The notes under the pieces were generated by a model that was not told the origin of the DNA, did no database searches, and saw only the letters and a list, made by a program, of their open reading frames with translations. A DNA stretch of 64,000 bases, from NCBI GenBank assembly GCA_030248195.1, contig JASAND010010615.1:1-64000 (forward strand). The letters are read 5' to 3'. Shown here piece by piece: positions 1 to 12,895 of this stretch; within the stretch, counting starts at the first letter, position 1, and each line of letters begins with the position of its first letter. A program made the position numbers and the translations under genes. The DNA is from Trissonchulus latispiculum. Lineage: Eukaryota; Nematoda; Enoplea; Enoplida; Ironidae.

Positions 1-3000
1 CCAGTTTGAAGGTACTAGATGTACTAACCCGGCAAAATATTATTGATTCGGTACCAGCCTGAGCAATGGCGATTTATATTTCAGGCTTGAAGTTTTTTGC
101 ACACAATTTGGGTTTATATTTTGTCCCATTACTCCAAAAGCCCACTTTGCCTAGATATATAGATTAAAGGTACACCGTTCGAAAGCTAATTTTTAAGGGC
201 TTTTAAAAATGGCAGGGGGAATGGTGTTGCGTGCCTTAAATTTTGACTTCTACGTCAAAACATCGGCAGAAAAGTTACAGAACTCGCATTCACAAAAAGC
301 CACATTTTGGAATTATTACCGAAGCTCTTTTGTAGCACAGATTTTTATCCAGAAATAGAACGGTATGTTCGCAACAATGTGCAAATTTCAGCGAATTTGC
401 CGAATCTTGCGTTGTCTGCACTACATTGCAGGACGTCCACCAGCGGCGCGGCGGGAAATTTCCGAAACCCAATTTTTTGGCTGTAACTTTTCCATTAAGC
501 GACAAATCGAAAACTCTAGCGATACCTACCACGAGGTCTTGGGGAAGAGAGCTTCCAAAATGAGCCACTAAAACACCTGCACTTTACAGTTGGTGAGAAA
601 TTTTTCGACTAAACCGATGAGAAAAACTCAATGCCGAGAAAAACACATGAATGAGGGAAAAAAACCCTGACGAAGCTGGAAGCAGAACATTTGTAAGCAT
701 ACCATTCGAGAATAGCGGGTAACATTTTTTAGTAATCTCTGCATCGAAATATCAATATTTTGGCAAAAATTTATGTCAAATTGACTTTTGAAAATTTTGT
801 ATGCTTTACTGTAAGCATTGAGCAAATTTTGGAAATTTTTTGATATTTGGTTAATTTCTAGCAGTTTTAACATATATCACATAAGAAACGTGTTTTTGTG
901 CATTTTTAAAGCTCAGAATCACGACCTATTTTAGTGAAAAATTGGCGGTTTTGACGAAATTGAAACATTTCACTCTGAAAATGGCACTCCTGTCAGATTT
1001 TTTGCCATTTTGACCACACACAGAAGGTTGAACCTAGGTAAAAATCTATACCAAATTAATCAAGAGGCTCTCATTGAGCTCATAAATGCATGAATTTGTC
1101 TGTCCTTTGCTGCTAATGGTTAGAAAAAAATTTCCCATTTTGAAATTTGGGTTTTTTTCCACACATGGGTTTTATCCCGTTGAGTCAGTCTTCTGAAATG
1201 GCACCATGTCAGATTATAGGACCGTAAACAAAGTTTTTCATGCCAACCTACTCTTATTCCTCTGCGCACTCACTAACACAGTGGTAGTCAAGAGTGAGCT
1301 AAATCTTCACTTCTTTGCGGTCCCTGGTTTTAGGCGATAACCCTTTTATTTCCAATGTTGTGACCCATTTGATCCGTATACAACATCTAATACAAATTTA
1401 GTGCATACTCCGTAGAGGGCTCATTGAATTTGCTGAAATTTTGTACATTCACAGACAAACATACTCTGAATTTGTTTACAAAAAAACTAGCCCTAGCTTT
1501 TCCTTTATGGGCTCTGGATTTCTCTAAACAACATGTTCACATGTACAATAGACTGATATAGACGCGGCAGGGAAAAACTGAGTCCGAGATGCGGGGAAAA
1601 ACTCAACGACAGTGATTGTCACCCTTATGGAGCTAGATCTGATTTTAATAGCCTATCTTCAAGAACGTCCAAAGCTACCCTCAGAGGCTGTATTATTGTA
1701 CCTCCCGCTACTCTCTCAGCCAAGTGGGACTTTGAAAATTTTGGAAATTTTGGTCCCAACTTGGGGGTCAGACAGGGTCAACTCTGGGGGCCACCCTGAA
1801 CTACTGGAAAGACCTACCCCAAACGGATTACATTTTTTCACAGAGGACATGTTTCGAACATCATGCGATGTTGTATGCAATTTGGCTCCACTGGCTGTGG
1901 TGCGACCTGGGGCTGACCCTAGACTCGGCGGGGAAAAACCCATGTGTGGGAAAAAACCCAAATTTCAAAATGAATTTTTTTCTAACCATTAGCAGCAAAG
2001 GACAAATTCATGCATTTATGAGCTCAATAGAGCCTCTTGATTAATTTGGTATATATAGATTTTACCTAGATTCAACCTTCTGTGTGTGGTCTAAATGGCC
2101 AAAATCTGACAGGGTGCCATTTCAAGCCAAATTTTTCAATTTCGTCAAAATCGCCAACTTTTCACTAAAATCGGTCGGGTTCGGCTTTAAATGCAATAAA
2201 AACACGTTTTCTATGGGATAGGATGTTAAAACTGCAGAAATTAACCAAATATCAAAAATTTCCAAAATTTGCCTATGCTTACATGTTAAACATACAAAAT
2301 TTTCAAAAGTCAATTTGACATAAATTTTTGCCAAAATATTGATATTTTTCGATGCAGATATACTAAAAATGACCCGCTCTTTCGAATGGTATAGTCATAA
2401 ATGTTCTGCTTCCAGCAAAAATTTCGGCTGGGTTTTTTCCCCGCCCATGGGTTTTTTCCCGCATTGGGTTTTTCCCATCGGTTTGGTCGAAAATTTCTCA
2501 CCAACCGTAAGTGCTAGAGAGGTGTTTTATGGCTCGTTTTGAAGCTCTTCCCAAGGCCTCGTGGTAGGTATCGCTAGATTTTTCGATTTGTCGCTTAATG
2601 GAAAAGTTACAGCCAAAATTCTAAAATTTGGGTTTTATTTCCCGCCGCGCTATAGCTGGTGGACGTCCTACAATGTAGTGCAGACAACGCAAGGGATCAT
2701 TAAATTCGCTGAAATTTTGCACATTTATTGCGAACATACCGTTCTATTTCTGGATAAAAATCTGTGTCTAGCTTTTTTACAGAGCTTCGGTAATAATTCC
2801 AAATGTAGCTTTTTGTGAATGCGAGTTCTCTTGGCTTCTGCCGATGTTTTGACGTAGAAGTCAAAATTTAAGGCACGCAGCACCATTCAATATACCATTT
2901 TTAAAAGCCCTTAAAATTAGCTTTCGAACGGTGTATAAACTATCTATCTAGGCAAAGTGAGCTGGGAGCAATGGGACAAAATATCAGCCCCGTTGTCGTA

Positions 3001-3113
3001 CCAAAAACGCATTCAGGGCCCTGAAATATAAATCGCCATTGCTCGAAACTGGCTGCACCGAATCCAATAATATTTTGCCAGGTTAGTACATCCACTAGTA
3101 CCTTCAAACTGGC
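1..3113. mobile_element. Foldback element with ~1.2-kb terminal inverted repeats
   Basis: The first ~1180 bases reappear in reverse complement at about 1925-3113. The terminal stretch around 1-85 mirrors 3010-3113, and the 1019-1135 block mirrors 1950-2095. About 750 bp of unpaired sequence lies between the arms. Both arms carry reiterated G(A)n-CCCA / TGGG-T(n)CC motifs (640-665, 1150-1175, 1935-1960, 2430-2490). Short reading frames at 290-568 (minus) and 2561-2818 (plus) translate to similar peptides only because they are mirror copies. They contain no recognisable domain, so I regard them as non-coding. The left end may be clipped by the window edge. No transposase is visible, so this is a non-autonomous foldback-type element. 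Confidence 0.75.
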
Positions 3114-3410
3114 AGAGTTTGGGCGAATTCCATTTTTTGACCCATCGCGGCCAAGTTTGACCTTACCAGAAATCGACTGATATATATATATATACAGAGT
3201 TTCAGCTGTTTTTGCACTTTTCTGTTGTTTATATATATATATAGGTGAAGCTTTGACAAAATGTATAATGTACGTATCTCAAAAAACATTGTTTGTTAAC
3301 TACTACATTATTTGAAAATTTTTAGCAAAACCATCCGATTTTGTTTTAAAATCACCTTAAAAATGTTAAACACACGTTAACAGTGTTGCTTCTTTCTTTT
3401 TGCCAAGCTA
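3114..3410. repeat. AT-rich spacer with two short TA microsatellites
   Basis: This spacer has TA runs near 3180-3194 and 3228-3242. I see no coding or structured signal otherwise. Confidence 0.5.
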
Positions 3411-3829
3411 ATAAAATATTGTAAAACTGTGGCAAATTTATGAGAAAAGGTTGTACATTTGTGGTAAAATTGTGGTAAAAACATGGTAGCTTAATCCTCA
3501 TAGTTTTTACCACGTTTTTACCAAATATTTCGGATGACTATAAAACCAGGTAAAAACGTGGTAAAAATGTATAAATAGCATGGGAAAAACTTGTAACATA
3601 AAATGGTTAAACTGTTTTAAAAATGGGATTTTGCATAGTAAATTCGTTGTAAAATTGTGAAATACCATGATAAACTGGTGGATGTTATGTGGTAAAACTG
3701 TCGTACCTTGCGCAGGAAAAATGTGGTAAAAATGCCGTAAATGCTACACAGTCAAAAACCCAAATTTTACCACAAATTTACCATTTATTTTACCTTTATT
3801 TTTCCATGGATTGGAAAGTTCTCTTCGTG

Positions 3830-5760
3830 CTACAGATGGGTATGGGTGGGGTCAGCACTTTTCCATTTGGGGGGAGAGGCCCCCACACCCCCATAGGATA
3901 ACGTGGGGGGAATGGGGGGGGGTGCAGACCCCCTCCCCAGACCGACAAAAAAAGAGCAGACCCCCCTCAGCGAAAAGGAAAAAAGGGAAGACCCTCTTCC
4001 AGGAGGAAAAAAGGGTAGGCCCCTCAGCGATTTTTACCAAAAATAGGTAATTTTTTAGCAAATTTTAGTGATTTTTTAAGAAATGTCTTAAAAATCAGTA
4101 AAAATTGTCATTTTTTACTAATTTTTGGTCAAAAACGAAAAACATTCGCAATTTGTGCTAGTTTCGGGGCAGACCCCCCTAAAATTTCGGAATTTTTCAG
4201 GGGTAGACCCCTCGTCGAGGTCGGGGTGGGTGGTAGACCAGACCCCCCCCAGAATCGGACCCCGTGTTAATATGTCCACCCCCCCCCTCCCAGGCATAGG
4301 TGTAATTGGGGGGGCATAGTTTCCCTGGAAATTTTGGTTTGGGGTGGGGGCATAGTTTCCCTGGAACTTTGGGTCTGGGGGGGGGGGTAAATCTTGGGTG
4401 GTTGGTGGTCGACCCAAGAAATGTGAGGGGGGTACCCCCCCAACCCTCCCCCCCAGAATTCGGACCTCAGAAATTTCGAAAAATGGCCTAAAAACGCAAA
4501 ATTTTCTGTATTTTAACGCTTTTTTCGTCAAAACAAGGCTTGTTTTTATCGTTTTTGCACCGTTTTAAAGCGATTTTAAGTCAAAATTTTAGAAAAATTT
4601 TTCAAAAAATGATTATTTTTCGGCCAAATTTAGCTAACTTTTTGGGCCCGAAAATCGCTGGGGGGGTTCGGGGGGGGGGTAGCCGAAGGTTGGGGGAGGG
4701 CAAGTCAAAATTCTGGGGGGGGGGGGTAAAATTGGTCAAAATTTTTGGGGGGGATTCCCCCCCAACCGCCCCCCCCCCAAAGGAAACTAGGTTTGGGGGG
4801 GGGGCAAACTTCGAAAATTTGGTGGTCGACCCCCGAAATGTGATGGGGAGTACCCCCCCCCCCGAATCCCCCCCCCAAAATTCGGACCTCAGAAAATTCA
4901 AAAAATGGCCTAAAAACGCAAAATTTTCTGTATTTTAACGTTTTTTTTGTAAAAACAAGGCTTGTTTTTATCGTTTTAGGCGTTTTTACACCGTTTTAAA
5001 CCGATTTTAAGCCAAAATTTGAGAAAAAATTTTCAAAAAATCACCATTTTTTAGCAAAATTTAGCTAACTTTTTGGCCCCAAAAAGTGCTGGGGTGGGGT
5101 TCGGGGCATAGTTTCCCTGGAACTTTGGGTCTCGGGGGGGGTAAATCTTGGCCGACCTCCGAAATGTGATGGGGGGTACCCCCCCCCAACCCCCCCCCAG
5201 AATTCGGACCTCAGAAATTTCGAAAAATGGCCAAAAAATGCAAAATTTTCTGTAATTTAGCCCTTTTTTCATCAAAATAAGGCTTGTTTTTAACGTTTTA
5301 GGTGTTTTTGCACCGTTTTAAAGGGATTTTAGGTCAAAATTTTGGAAAAATTTTTCAAAAAATGACAATTATTCGACCAAATTTAGCTAACTTTTTGGGT
5401 CAAAAAATCGGTGGGGGGGGGGATGGGGGGGGGGTAGCCAAAAGTTGGGGGAGGGTAAGTCAAAAAATCTGGGGGGGGGTAAATTTGGTCAAAATTTTTG
5501 GGGGGGGGGGGTGGGGATACCCCCCCCCCCCCCCAAAGGAAACTATGGTTCGGGGGGTAACCAAAAGTGGGGGGAAGGATAGTCAAGAAATCTGGGAGGG
5601 AGTAAAGTTGGTTGAAAATTTTGGGGGGATGCCGATACCCCCCCCCCCCCCCCCCCCCCCTGGGGAAACTATGAAGGGGGGGGGGTAGCCCCCAGCCATT
5701 TTTCAACCCCCCCCCCCCCCCCCATAAATTTTTGGAGGTCCCCGGCCCCCCCCAACCTTG
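3830..5760. repeat. Degenerate tandem block of G/C homopolymers
   Basis: Three to four degenerate units of roughly 320-430 bp share a core at about 4480-4615, 4905-5045 and 5226-5362. That core is followed by long G runs and then C runs, the longest C tract being at 5641-5660. Proline/glycine-rich reading frames here are translations of the homopolymers, not genes. The adjoining G and C tracts could form quadruplex or hairpin structures and are prone to assembly error. Confidence 0.7.
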
Positions 5761-5786
5761 TAAAATTTGCCAAAAATTGGGCATTT

Positions 5787-6776
5787 TTAAGGTGGTGATT
5801 CCTTTTGGGCACATATTGTTGTTTGGCGGCGTAAATCAAGATGAAATTTGATGAAACTTTCCGAAATAAGTTCTTTTAGCGTTCTAACACCCTCAGCGCA
5901 ATCTCGATTCAAAAATTCGAGATTTCCGGTCAGAGTGGTTTTTCCAAATTTCTGAACGTTTGGCAGCTGCTATACAGTTATGACTATATTCATTCGAAAG
6001 ATCTCATTGAGCTTCACATTTTTGCTTTTTAAAGTAAGTTTCTAGCTTTTCTCTACCGTGAGATATAGCTGATTTTCTTGTTTTGGCGTCGAAAACTTGT
6101 CATTTTTGCAGAAATCAAATTATCCAACATTTCTTGAACTACGCAAGCCGTAAAATCAAACTAAGGGCGTCGATCTGAAGGTCTCACATGGACAAATTAT
6201 CCGACGCATGATCGTCTTCCAACTGCTATCCTGTAGGCTGCTATCATAAAAAACGTAGTTTTTGCAAAAACACGACCAATTTTTTTCCAAAGATTGTGGA
6301 GCATTCACCATGCAAGCTGGGAGGCTGCTACTAAACAAATGTGTTCTGCACAAACATACCCAGGGACGATTTTTTAGTTGCCCCGATTTCTGCTTTCTAG
6401 CTAAAGTAATCGCTTGACAAATTTGGAAAAAGTAGCCAAAATACAGGTTACGCACACATTTCAGCTTATTTCACTATAGCGAAGAGCGATTTCACAATAA
6501 ATAAGAAATCGTCCCCAGCTATTTGATGGAGGTATCGAATGATATAACCGATGTCTCGCGAAAAATTTTACTTGAGTCTGCAAAAATTTTGGAAAATTAT
6601 ACTAATTCTAAAATGTGTTAAAAATATTTTAGAAAAGCAACATTAGTTTCGTGTCATGCATTAAAAAGAGACAGTGTCAAGCTACATTTTGATATAAAAA
6701 TGGCTTCTTAACTCCAAGCAATGAATGAGTAGTAATGGTGCAAACTTTATGTGACCAAAGGGAATCACCACCTTAA
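5787..6776. mobile_element. TTAA-flanked MITE, family A, copy 1
   Basis: The element begins TTAA-GGTGGTGATTCC and ends GGAATCACCACC-TTAA, so a TTAA target duplication brackets a perfect ~12-bp terminal inverted repeat. Its ~1-kb body has no transposase. Near-identical copies occur at 49557-50533, and a diverged one at 42127-43102. TTAA target choice is typical of piggyBac-type transposition. That assignment is inference, because no autonomous partner is in the window. Confidence 0.85.
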
Positions 6777-7390
6777 GGTAAATTTTGCAAAATATTTCAA
6801 AGAAGTCCACATTTTTGGCTTAACGTGTTTATTATCGCGAGAAATACATGTTTATAACTGTTTTATGGACTTCTAGACTCAATATTGACCTTGCTTATTC
6901 TGGACTTGGAAATGTGTTGGCAATCAAGATTTCGAGTCTAAAAATACTGTCTAATGTTGAAATTACACAGGGAGAAGATTTTCTCGAAGACCTATGGTAA
7001 AATAAATGGTAACATAGTAAATCTATAGTACCTTTCTTTGAAGTGTTCATGGTTTTTTTACCATAATTCTCCCTGCGCAAGGTACGATATATTTACCACT
7101 AAGGTTCCACGATTTTTCCATAAATTTACGAAATTTACCACGAATTTACAATCTACAATCCCATTTTTAAAATAGTTTAATGATTATACGTACTATACTT
7201 ATTTTACGTTTTTACTACTTGTTTATAATGGTTTTACCACGTTTTTACTGTGGGAATGCTTATTGAATAATGTGGTAAAAATATGCTAAGTGTGATAGAG
7301 GAGGACAGGCTCATTTTACCATAAATTTACCACGAAATTACAGCTTTTACCACGAAATTATCAAGAATTTACCACGACTTTACGAGTTTT

Positions 7391-8157
7391 AAAATGTGTT
7401 ATTAGTCTAAGTATTCTTTGCGAAATATATTTATTATTTAAATTTGTATGTTTGTATGTTTGGCTTGCTGACCTTCCACAAAGTGCTGTGGAAGAGAAGA
7501 AGTGACAGATTGCTTCCCCCAAATGGAAAGGTTCCGCCAAACACACCCTCGATTTTTTTAAAGTTTACCCTTCTCACCCCAAAACCCAAACTGCCATATA
7601 TCAGACCCAAACCCACGTAAATTTGCCTGACCCACCCTAAAAACTTTGCAAATTCTGACTGGAAAATGCTACATTTTTAAATTTAGCAAGATTTAGGAAA
7701 ACATTGTTAAAAACAATAAAAATTTAGATACAACTTGCATTAAGCTTATGTACAAATAACTTGGCTTAAAACTGCGCAATTTTTTAGAAATCTATTTCTA
7801 AAAAAATTGACCTACCCCTCCCCAAAATAGATTTTTTAAATCACACCTGAAGCCGACTAACCCCACCCTCATGGAGCACACACACTAAAATAACCGCTAC
7901 CACCCTAAATTTTTCAAGTTATATATTATATAACATCAGATTGGGGAGGATAAGCAAAGCTTTAGCAGGGTGATAGACATTAAACGGGGTGGTCGAAAAT
8001 TTTTGGGAATAACCCCACTGATGAATCTATAGCTGGGGATATGGACACGGGGACGGGGCCCATACATTTTTTCATTTCTCTGTGCAGCAATCGAAACATC
8101 TTATTTTACCGGCTGAGCTGAAAGTTGACCCCAAGCTCAGGTGCGTCAATGCTGACA
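7391..8157. other. Intergenic AT-rich sequence
   Basis: Low-complexity AT-rich DNA with scattered C-rich patches (7515-7640, 7820-7900). I see no gene, repeat family or structure I can support. Confidence 0.4.
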
Positions 8158-8221
8158 TTAGTTTGGACTTAGAAACTCGTTGGCATGTTTTTGAATTTGA
8201 TGCTTAAGCAATGTTAAAAGT

Positions 8222-8264
<43 letters not shown>

Positions 8265-8382
8265 GTACATTAAGGTGTTGTTTGGTACAAACTTCTGATT
8301 GGGTTGGATCGCCAAGCATCCCTGCACCCACAAGCCTGTGATAGTCATAATACTCTTCAAATATAGAAATAAGAAAGTATAT
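8158..8382. repeat. 225-bp repeat carrying a TA microsatellite, copy 1
   Basis: This unit is repeated at 13117-13310 in direct orientation and at 12893-13076 inverted. Each copy has a (TA)n tract of different length in the middle (about 38 bp here, much shorter in the others). The rest of the unit is nearly identical. It behaves as a terminal or sub-terminal module of the 12-14 kb palindromic elements. Confidence 0.7.
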
Positions 8383-8639
8383 CACACCTGGGCAATGGGG
8401 GGTGGACGGGGGGTGGCCACCCCAGGTCTCACATACGCACCGAAATGATACCTATATGATTTGTTGGAAGAATTAACGCACCAAAATGATACCTATATGA
8501 TTTTTTGAAGATTTGGACTCAGGAGCCAAGTTTCACTTACTTACGCATAGGTTTCCACGAATTACATTCTTCCATCTGCACACAGTTTTGACTTGTCTAC
8601 ACACCAAATTTGTTAGCATGCAAGTACGCACGTGATTTG

Positions 8640-9660
8640 ACCTATCTACGCACTGGATGTGGTCGCAGACGCACCGAATTTGGCTTATCGACGCACCGGA
8701 TTCGTCCTCTGACGCACCGAATTTGGCTTACCGACGCACCGGATTCGTCCTCTGACGCACCGAATTTGGCTTATCGACGCACCGGATTCGTCCTCTGACG
8801 CACCGAATTTGGCTTATCGACGCACCGGATTCGTCCTCTGACGCACCGAATTTGGCTTACCGACGCACCGGATTCGTCCTCTGACGCACCAAATTTGGCT
8901 TGCCGACGCAACGGATTCGTCCTCTGACGCACCGAATTTGGCTTACCGACTCACCGGATTCGTCCTCTGACGCACCGAATTTGGCTTACCGACTCACCGG
9001 ATTCGTCCTCTGACGCACCGAATTTGGCTTACCGACTCACCGGATTCGTCCTCTGACGCACCGAATTTGGCTTATCGACGCACCGGATTCGGCCCTCTGA
9101 CGTACCGAATTTGGCTTACCGGCTCACAGGATTCGTCCTCTGACGCACCGAATTTGGCTTATCGACGCACCGGATTCGTCCTCTGACGCACCGAATTTGG
9201 CTTACCGACGCACCGGATTCGTCCTCTGACGCACCGAATTTGGCTTATCGACGCACCGGATTCGTCCTCTGACGCACCGAATTTGGCTTATCGACGCACC
9301 GGATTCGTCCTCTGACGCACCGAATTTGGCTTACCGACGCACCGGATTCGTCCTCTGACGCACCAAATTTGGCTTGCCGACGCAACGGATTCGTCCTCTG
9401 ACGCACCGAATTTGGCTTACCGACTCACCGGATTCGTCCTCTGACGCACCGAATTTGGCTTACCGACTCACCGGATTCGTCCTCTGACGCACCGAATTTG
9501 GCTTACCGACTCACCGGATTCGTCCTCTGACGCACCGAATTTGGCTTATCGACGCACCGGATTCGGCCCTCTGACGTACCGAATTTGGCTTACCGGCTCA
9601 CAGGATTCGTCCTCTGACGCACCGAATTTGGCTTATCGACGCACCGAATGGACACCCAAG
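8640..9660. repeat. 43-bp satellite with 474-bp higher-order repeat
   Basis: About 23 units of 43 bp, each containing GACGCACCGAATTTGGCTTA and a GGATTCGTCCTCT half. Variant units recur in register. The GCAACGG variant is at about 8909 and 9383, and the GGCCCTCTGACGTACC variant at 9091 and 9565, both 474 bp apart. That is eleven 43-bp units plus one extra base. Because 43 is not a multiple of three, apparent reading frames change frame each unit and are not genes. Confidence 0.9.
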
Positions 9661-9890
9661 GATTCGGCCGCTGACGCTCCGAAATTGTCATTCAGACAGA
9701 CAAGATTGGGGGTTGTGTCAAACAACAAACAAGTTGGCTCCTAAAAGGAGCATTATCTCGCCGTAGAACGGTGTATGTATGCTAGATACAGATATTATCC
9801 ATCAAAGTGAGGCCATTTTTTGCTGCTCGCTAACTATTTTCTCACGATTGCACGCTCTGAACTACATCGCGTATTTAGTTTTAAGGTGGT
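9661..9890. other. Unique spacer
   Basis: Transition from the satellite to the next MITE. No feature recognised. Confidence 0.4.
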
Positions 9891-10165
9891 GATTCCTTTT
9901 GGTGTCATAAACTTTGAACCACTCATTGATAACTTATAGTTGGAAAACCATCTTTAGATCGAAATATATATAGCTCAACATTATCTCCTTTTAGTGGATA
10001 CACTGAATCTAAGTTTGGTTTCCCAAAATCATATTGCTGCATTTTAGAAGAACTATGATTTTCCAGAGTTTTTGTTGGCTGAAGTAATTTTTTCGCGAGA
10101 CATCGGTCATATCATTCGATACCTCTATCAAATACCTAGGGACCCATTTTTAGTTATTATGAATC
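9891..10165. mobile_element. Truncated TTAA MITE, family A
   Basis: It starts TTAAGGTGGTGATTCC and follows the reverse-complemented right end of the 5787-6776 copy through the motif around 10088-10145 (equivalent to about 6515-6560). It then loses homology. Only one terminus is present. Confidence 0.7.
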
Positions 10166-11640
10166 AGCTCTTCGTTGTGGATGTGAACAGTGTAAAAAAG
10201 GGCTACAATATTGTTTGTCAATCGGCATTGTCCCTTAATTGCTGGCAAGCAGATTGACTGCAGATTGGTTAGTGTGAACCGGCCTTAACTCAATCTTTCT
10301 CACTAAAATCCCAGACCTGAGTCCAAGTAGATACACATTTCTGCATATATACTGTTCCAATATTTGCCAAGTTTAGACGCAGCTTCTTTCTGCTTACGCT
10401 TATATATACTCAACTGTCATCAAATTATTAAAGTTAATTTGCATATTTCGTAAGATGATTTGTCGTGATTTTTAGTTCAACCAAAGGGGGCCTTTCGAAA
10501 AGAATAAATCCTAAGGTGAATTCAGGTGAAATAAAGCCCCCTCCGCTCTAATTTTCTTGCAAGTGAAAAAGTATTTACTTTAAAACTTGGAAACAATTTA
10601 AACGGGTAAAAGTTAAGCAAATGAGGACCTGCAGCACAATGGGACCCCCCACGTACAAAAACTTGAAAATTGAAGCAGTGTTGAGCATAGGACATAATTT
10701 AACCATTTGCAGTATACAGTTCACTTTGATCCAGAAACGTCAACAGCTATCTCGCCTTTAGGCGAGACAAAAATCTTTGTTAAAGTGCTCTGAAAAATAG
10801 GTTTCATCCATGCCATTCATATTTCAAAAAGATTTTTGTTTTAGCTCGGGGCTACTGCCCCCAGACCCCCACTTTGTTCCGATGGTTTTCAATCATGTTT
10901 TTTACGTCAGGAGGTCCGTCATGTAGCAATTGTTTTTCGTGTGACGCAAGTAAAAGTTGTCTTGACGCAAGCCTGACACAGTTAGATTTAAACTTCAACG
11001 AGAAGAAACATTTTGCAAAAGTCACTGGAAAAATTGTTTCAAACGTGATTTTTTTAAAATTTTCTACTTGAGGCTACGCTTCCAGACCCCGCCTGTCTGT
11101 ATTCTTACTCATTACTGATTGCTACGATGGCGGACCAGCTAATGTTTTATAAGAGTACAGGCAGACGTAGTAGAAGCCTGCTAATCTTGCAGATTTAGCC
11201 ATTGAAAAAATTGAAAATATATACCGTATTCGCTATAAGCGAATATAATGAGCGAATAGGCGTATACACAATGTTACAAAAACTGGCCATACTTTACCTC
11301 ACTAATTGATCGAAGAAATGCTCTAAATTAATTTCTGGGAGGAGTCTCAACTGCAAAAGTTCTTCAACATCTGGGGGGGCTCCGCTCTCATGAGTAATCT
11401 CTCATGAGTTTCATGTTGTGTCAATAACTTTAGATTAAATAATGGAATGACCACAGCGTACTGTAAGTAGTCAACCGACTGCCCATCGTGTTATTTTTCT
11501 GCTTTTTTTCTTCTATTTTTATTGCTTGTGGTCCCAAATTACGCACCAAAACATACAGTACCAATTTCGAGGAAAACGCACCGGATTTCCACCCCCGTCC
11601 GAGAAAAAGTCTGCCCAGGTATGAAGTATATATAAAGAAA
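10166..11640. other. Intergenic sequence without recognised genes
   Basis: Ordinary AT-rich sequence. A short perfect hairpin (TCTCGCC / GGCGAGA) lies near 10750-10768. Open frames up to 73 codons have no recognisable motif. Confidence 0.4.
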
Positions 11641-12895
11641 AATCTTCTCATCGCCCTATTATAAAAAAAGTGTTAGCGAAAACCCGAAAAGTGGGGGTCC
11701 CCCCGGGTAATAAAACTAACAAGAAATAAAACACCGACCAAAAAGAGCAGAGAGGAATATGAGTCACCATGGAACATGTAAAATGCTAAATATTGGCGGT
11801 TGGAAGTTAGAATGAAGACAAGCAGGTAAATGGTAATATGGGCCGGGGGGTTGGGAAGTGCAGAAGACAAGTGTGTGCAACCACCAATATGAACGCGCGT
11901 GCAGCAAACACATATGTATTATTAGTATTCTGAAGGCGGGTCTTTCCCATTATCCCCCCCCCCCCCCCCAGCTCCGTCAAGTGCCGAAGAAGCACAATTT
12001 GACGGATTGACTTGAAATTTGGTAGGGGTAGGTTTTCGGACCTGCTGATTTCAAAAATGCAAAATTTTTAAATTTTTAAAAAAAATTTTAAAAATTTTAA
12101 AATTTTAGTTTGGCAAGGGGGGACCAAGGGGAACCAGAAAATTTTTTGAAAACGTTTTTGCTGAAAACTTGTTTACAGGGGTTTTCTGGGGCGCTGATCA
12201 AGAATCTGTAACTAGTTTTTCGATTCACCTTTTCGTTAGCTTAATATAAGCTAAACTTTTAAGCTAAAGATGTAAGCTTATCCTGATCTAACGAAAGCCT
12301 GAATCGAAAAACCGATTTCAGATTCGTGATTAGCACCCCAGAAAACCCCTGTAAACAAGTTTTCAGCAAAAAATTTTTCAAAAAATTTTCGGTTCCCCTT
12401 ACCAAACTAAAATTTTAAAAATTTTAAAATTTTTTTAAAAATTTAAAATTTTTGCATTTTTGAAATCAGCACGTCCGAAAACCTACCCCTACCAAATTTC
12501 AAGTCAATCCGTCAAATTGTGCTTCTTCGGCACTTCTTCGGAGCTATGGGGGGGATAATGGGAAAGACCCGCCTTCAGAATACTAATAATGCAAATATGA
12601 GTCTGCTTGGCATGCACTCATATTGGTGCGTGTACAAACTTGTCTTCTGCATTTCAACCCCATCAGACTCATATTAACATTTTATAGCTTGTCTTATTCT
12701 AATTTACAACCGACAATATTTAGCATTTTACATGTTCCATGTTGACTCATATTCCTTTCTTGCTCTTTTAGGAGCAGTTTTATTTCTTGTTAGATATATA
12801 AGCAGGGGGAAAAACCCATTTCGGATTTTGGCTATAACTGTTTTATTATAAGAGGCTAGATGAGAACTTTACTTTATATATATACTTTCTTGTTT
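11640..12895. mobile_element. Palindromic element, copy A
   Basis: The element is a nested palindrome. Outer arms are about 11660-11960 and 12548-12870. Inner, better-conserved arms are about 11965-12250 and 12262-12545, centred on an AAGCTTA-rich hinge near 12255. The inner arms include a CAAGTCAATCCGTCAAATTG block and its complement. The whole resembles a ~1.25-kb foldback element with no coding capacity. Outer-arm homology to 13320-13650 and 14650-14870 shows a second copy. Confidence 0.75.

Larger units (their letters stand above)
3411..7390. mobile_element. Composite inverted-repeat element with GTGGTAAAA-rich ends
   Basis: About 380 bp at 3411-3795 are reverse-complementary, with moderate divergence, to about 395 bp at 6995-7390. 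Shared landmarks include a CCTTGCGCAGG block (near 3704 on plus, mirrored near 7073) and an AAAATGGGATT block. Both arms are built from irregular reiterations of GTGGTAAAA / TTTTACCAC. Between the arms lie a G/C-homopolymer tandem block (3830-5760) and a TTAA-flanked MITE (5787-6776). No protein domain is visible. I infer a non-autonomous DNA or foldback element secondarily invaded by the MITE. Confidence 0.55.

Noticed and set aside
4118..5814. Proline- and glycine-rich frames of 130-140 codons
   Set aside because: They translate G/C homopolymers and differ in frame from unit to unit.
8610..9744. CRISPR-like array
   Set aside because: Units are contiguous 43-bp satellite monomers without unique spacers, in a eukaryotic setting.
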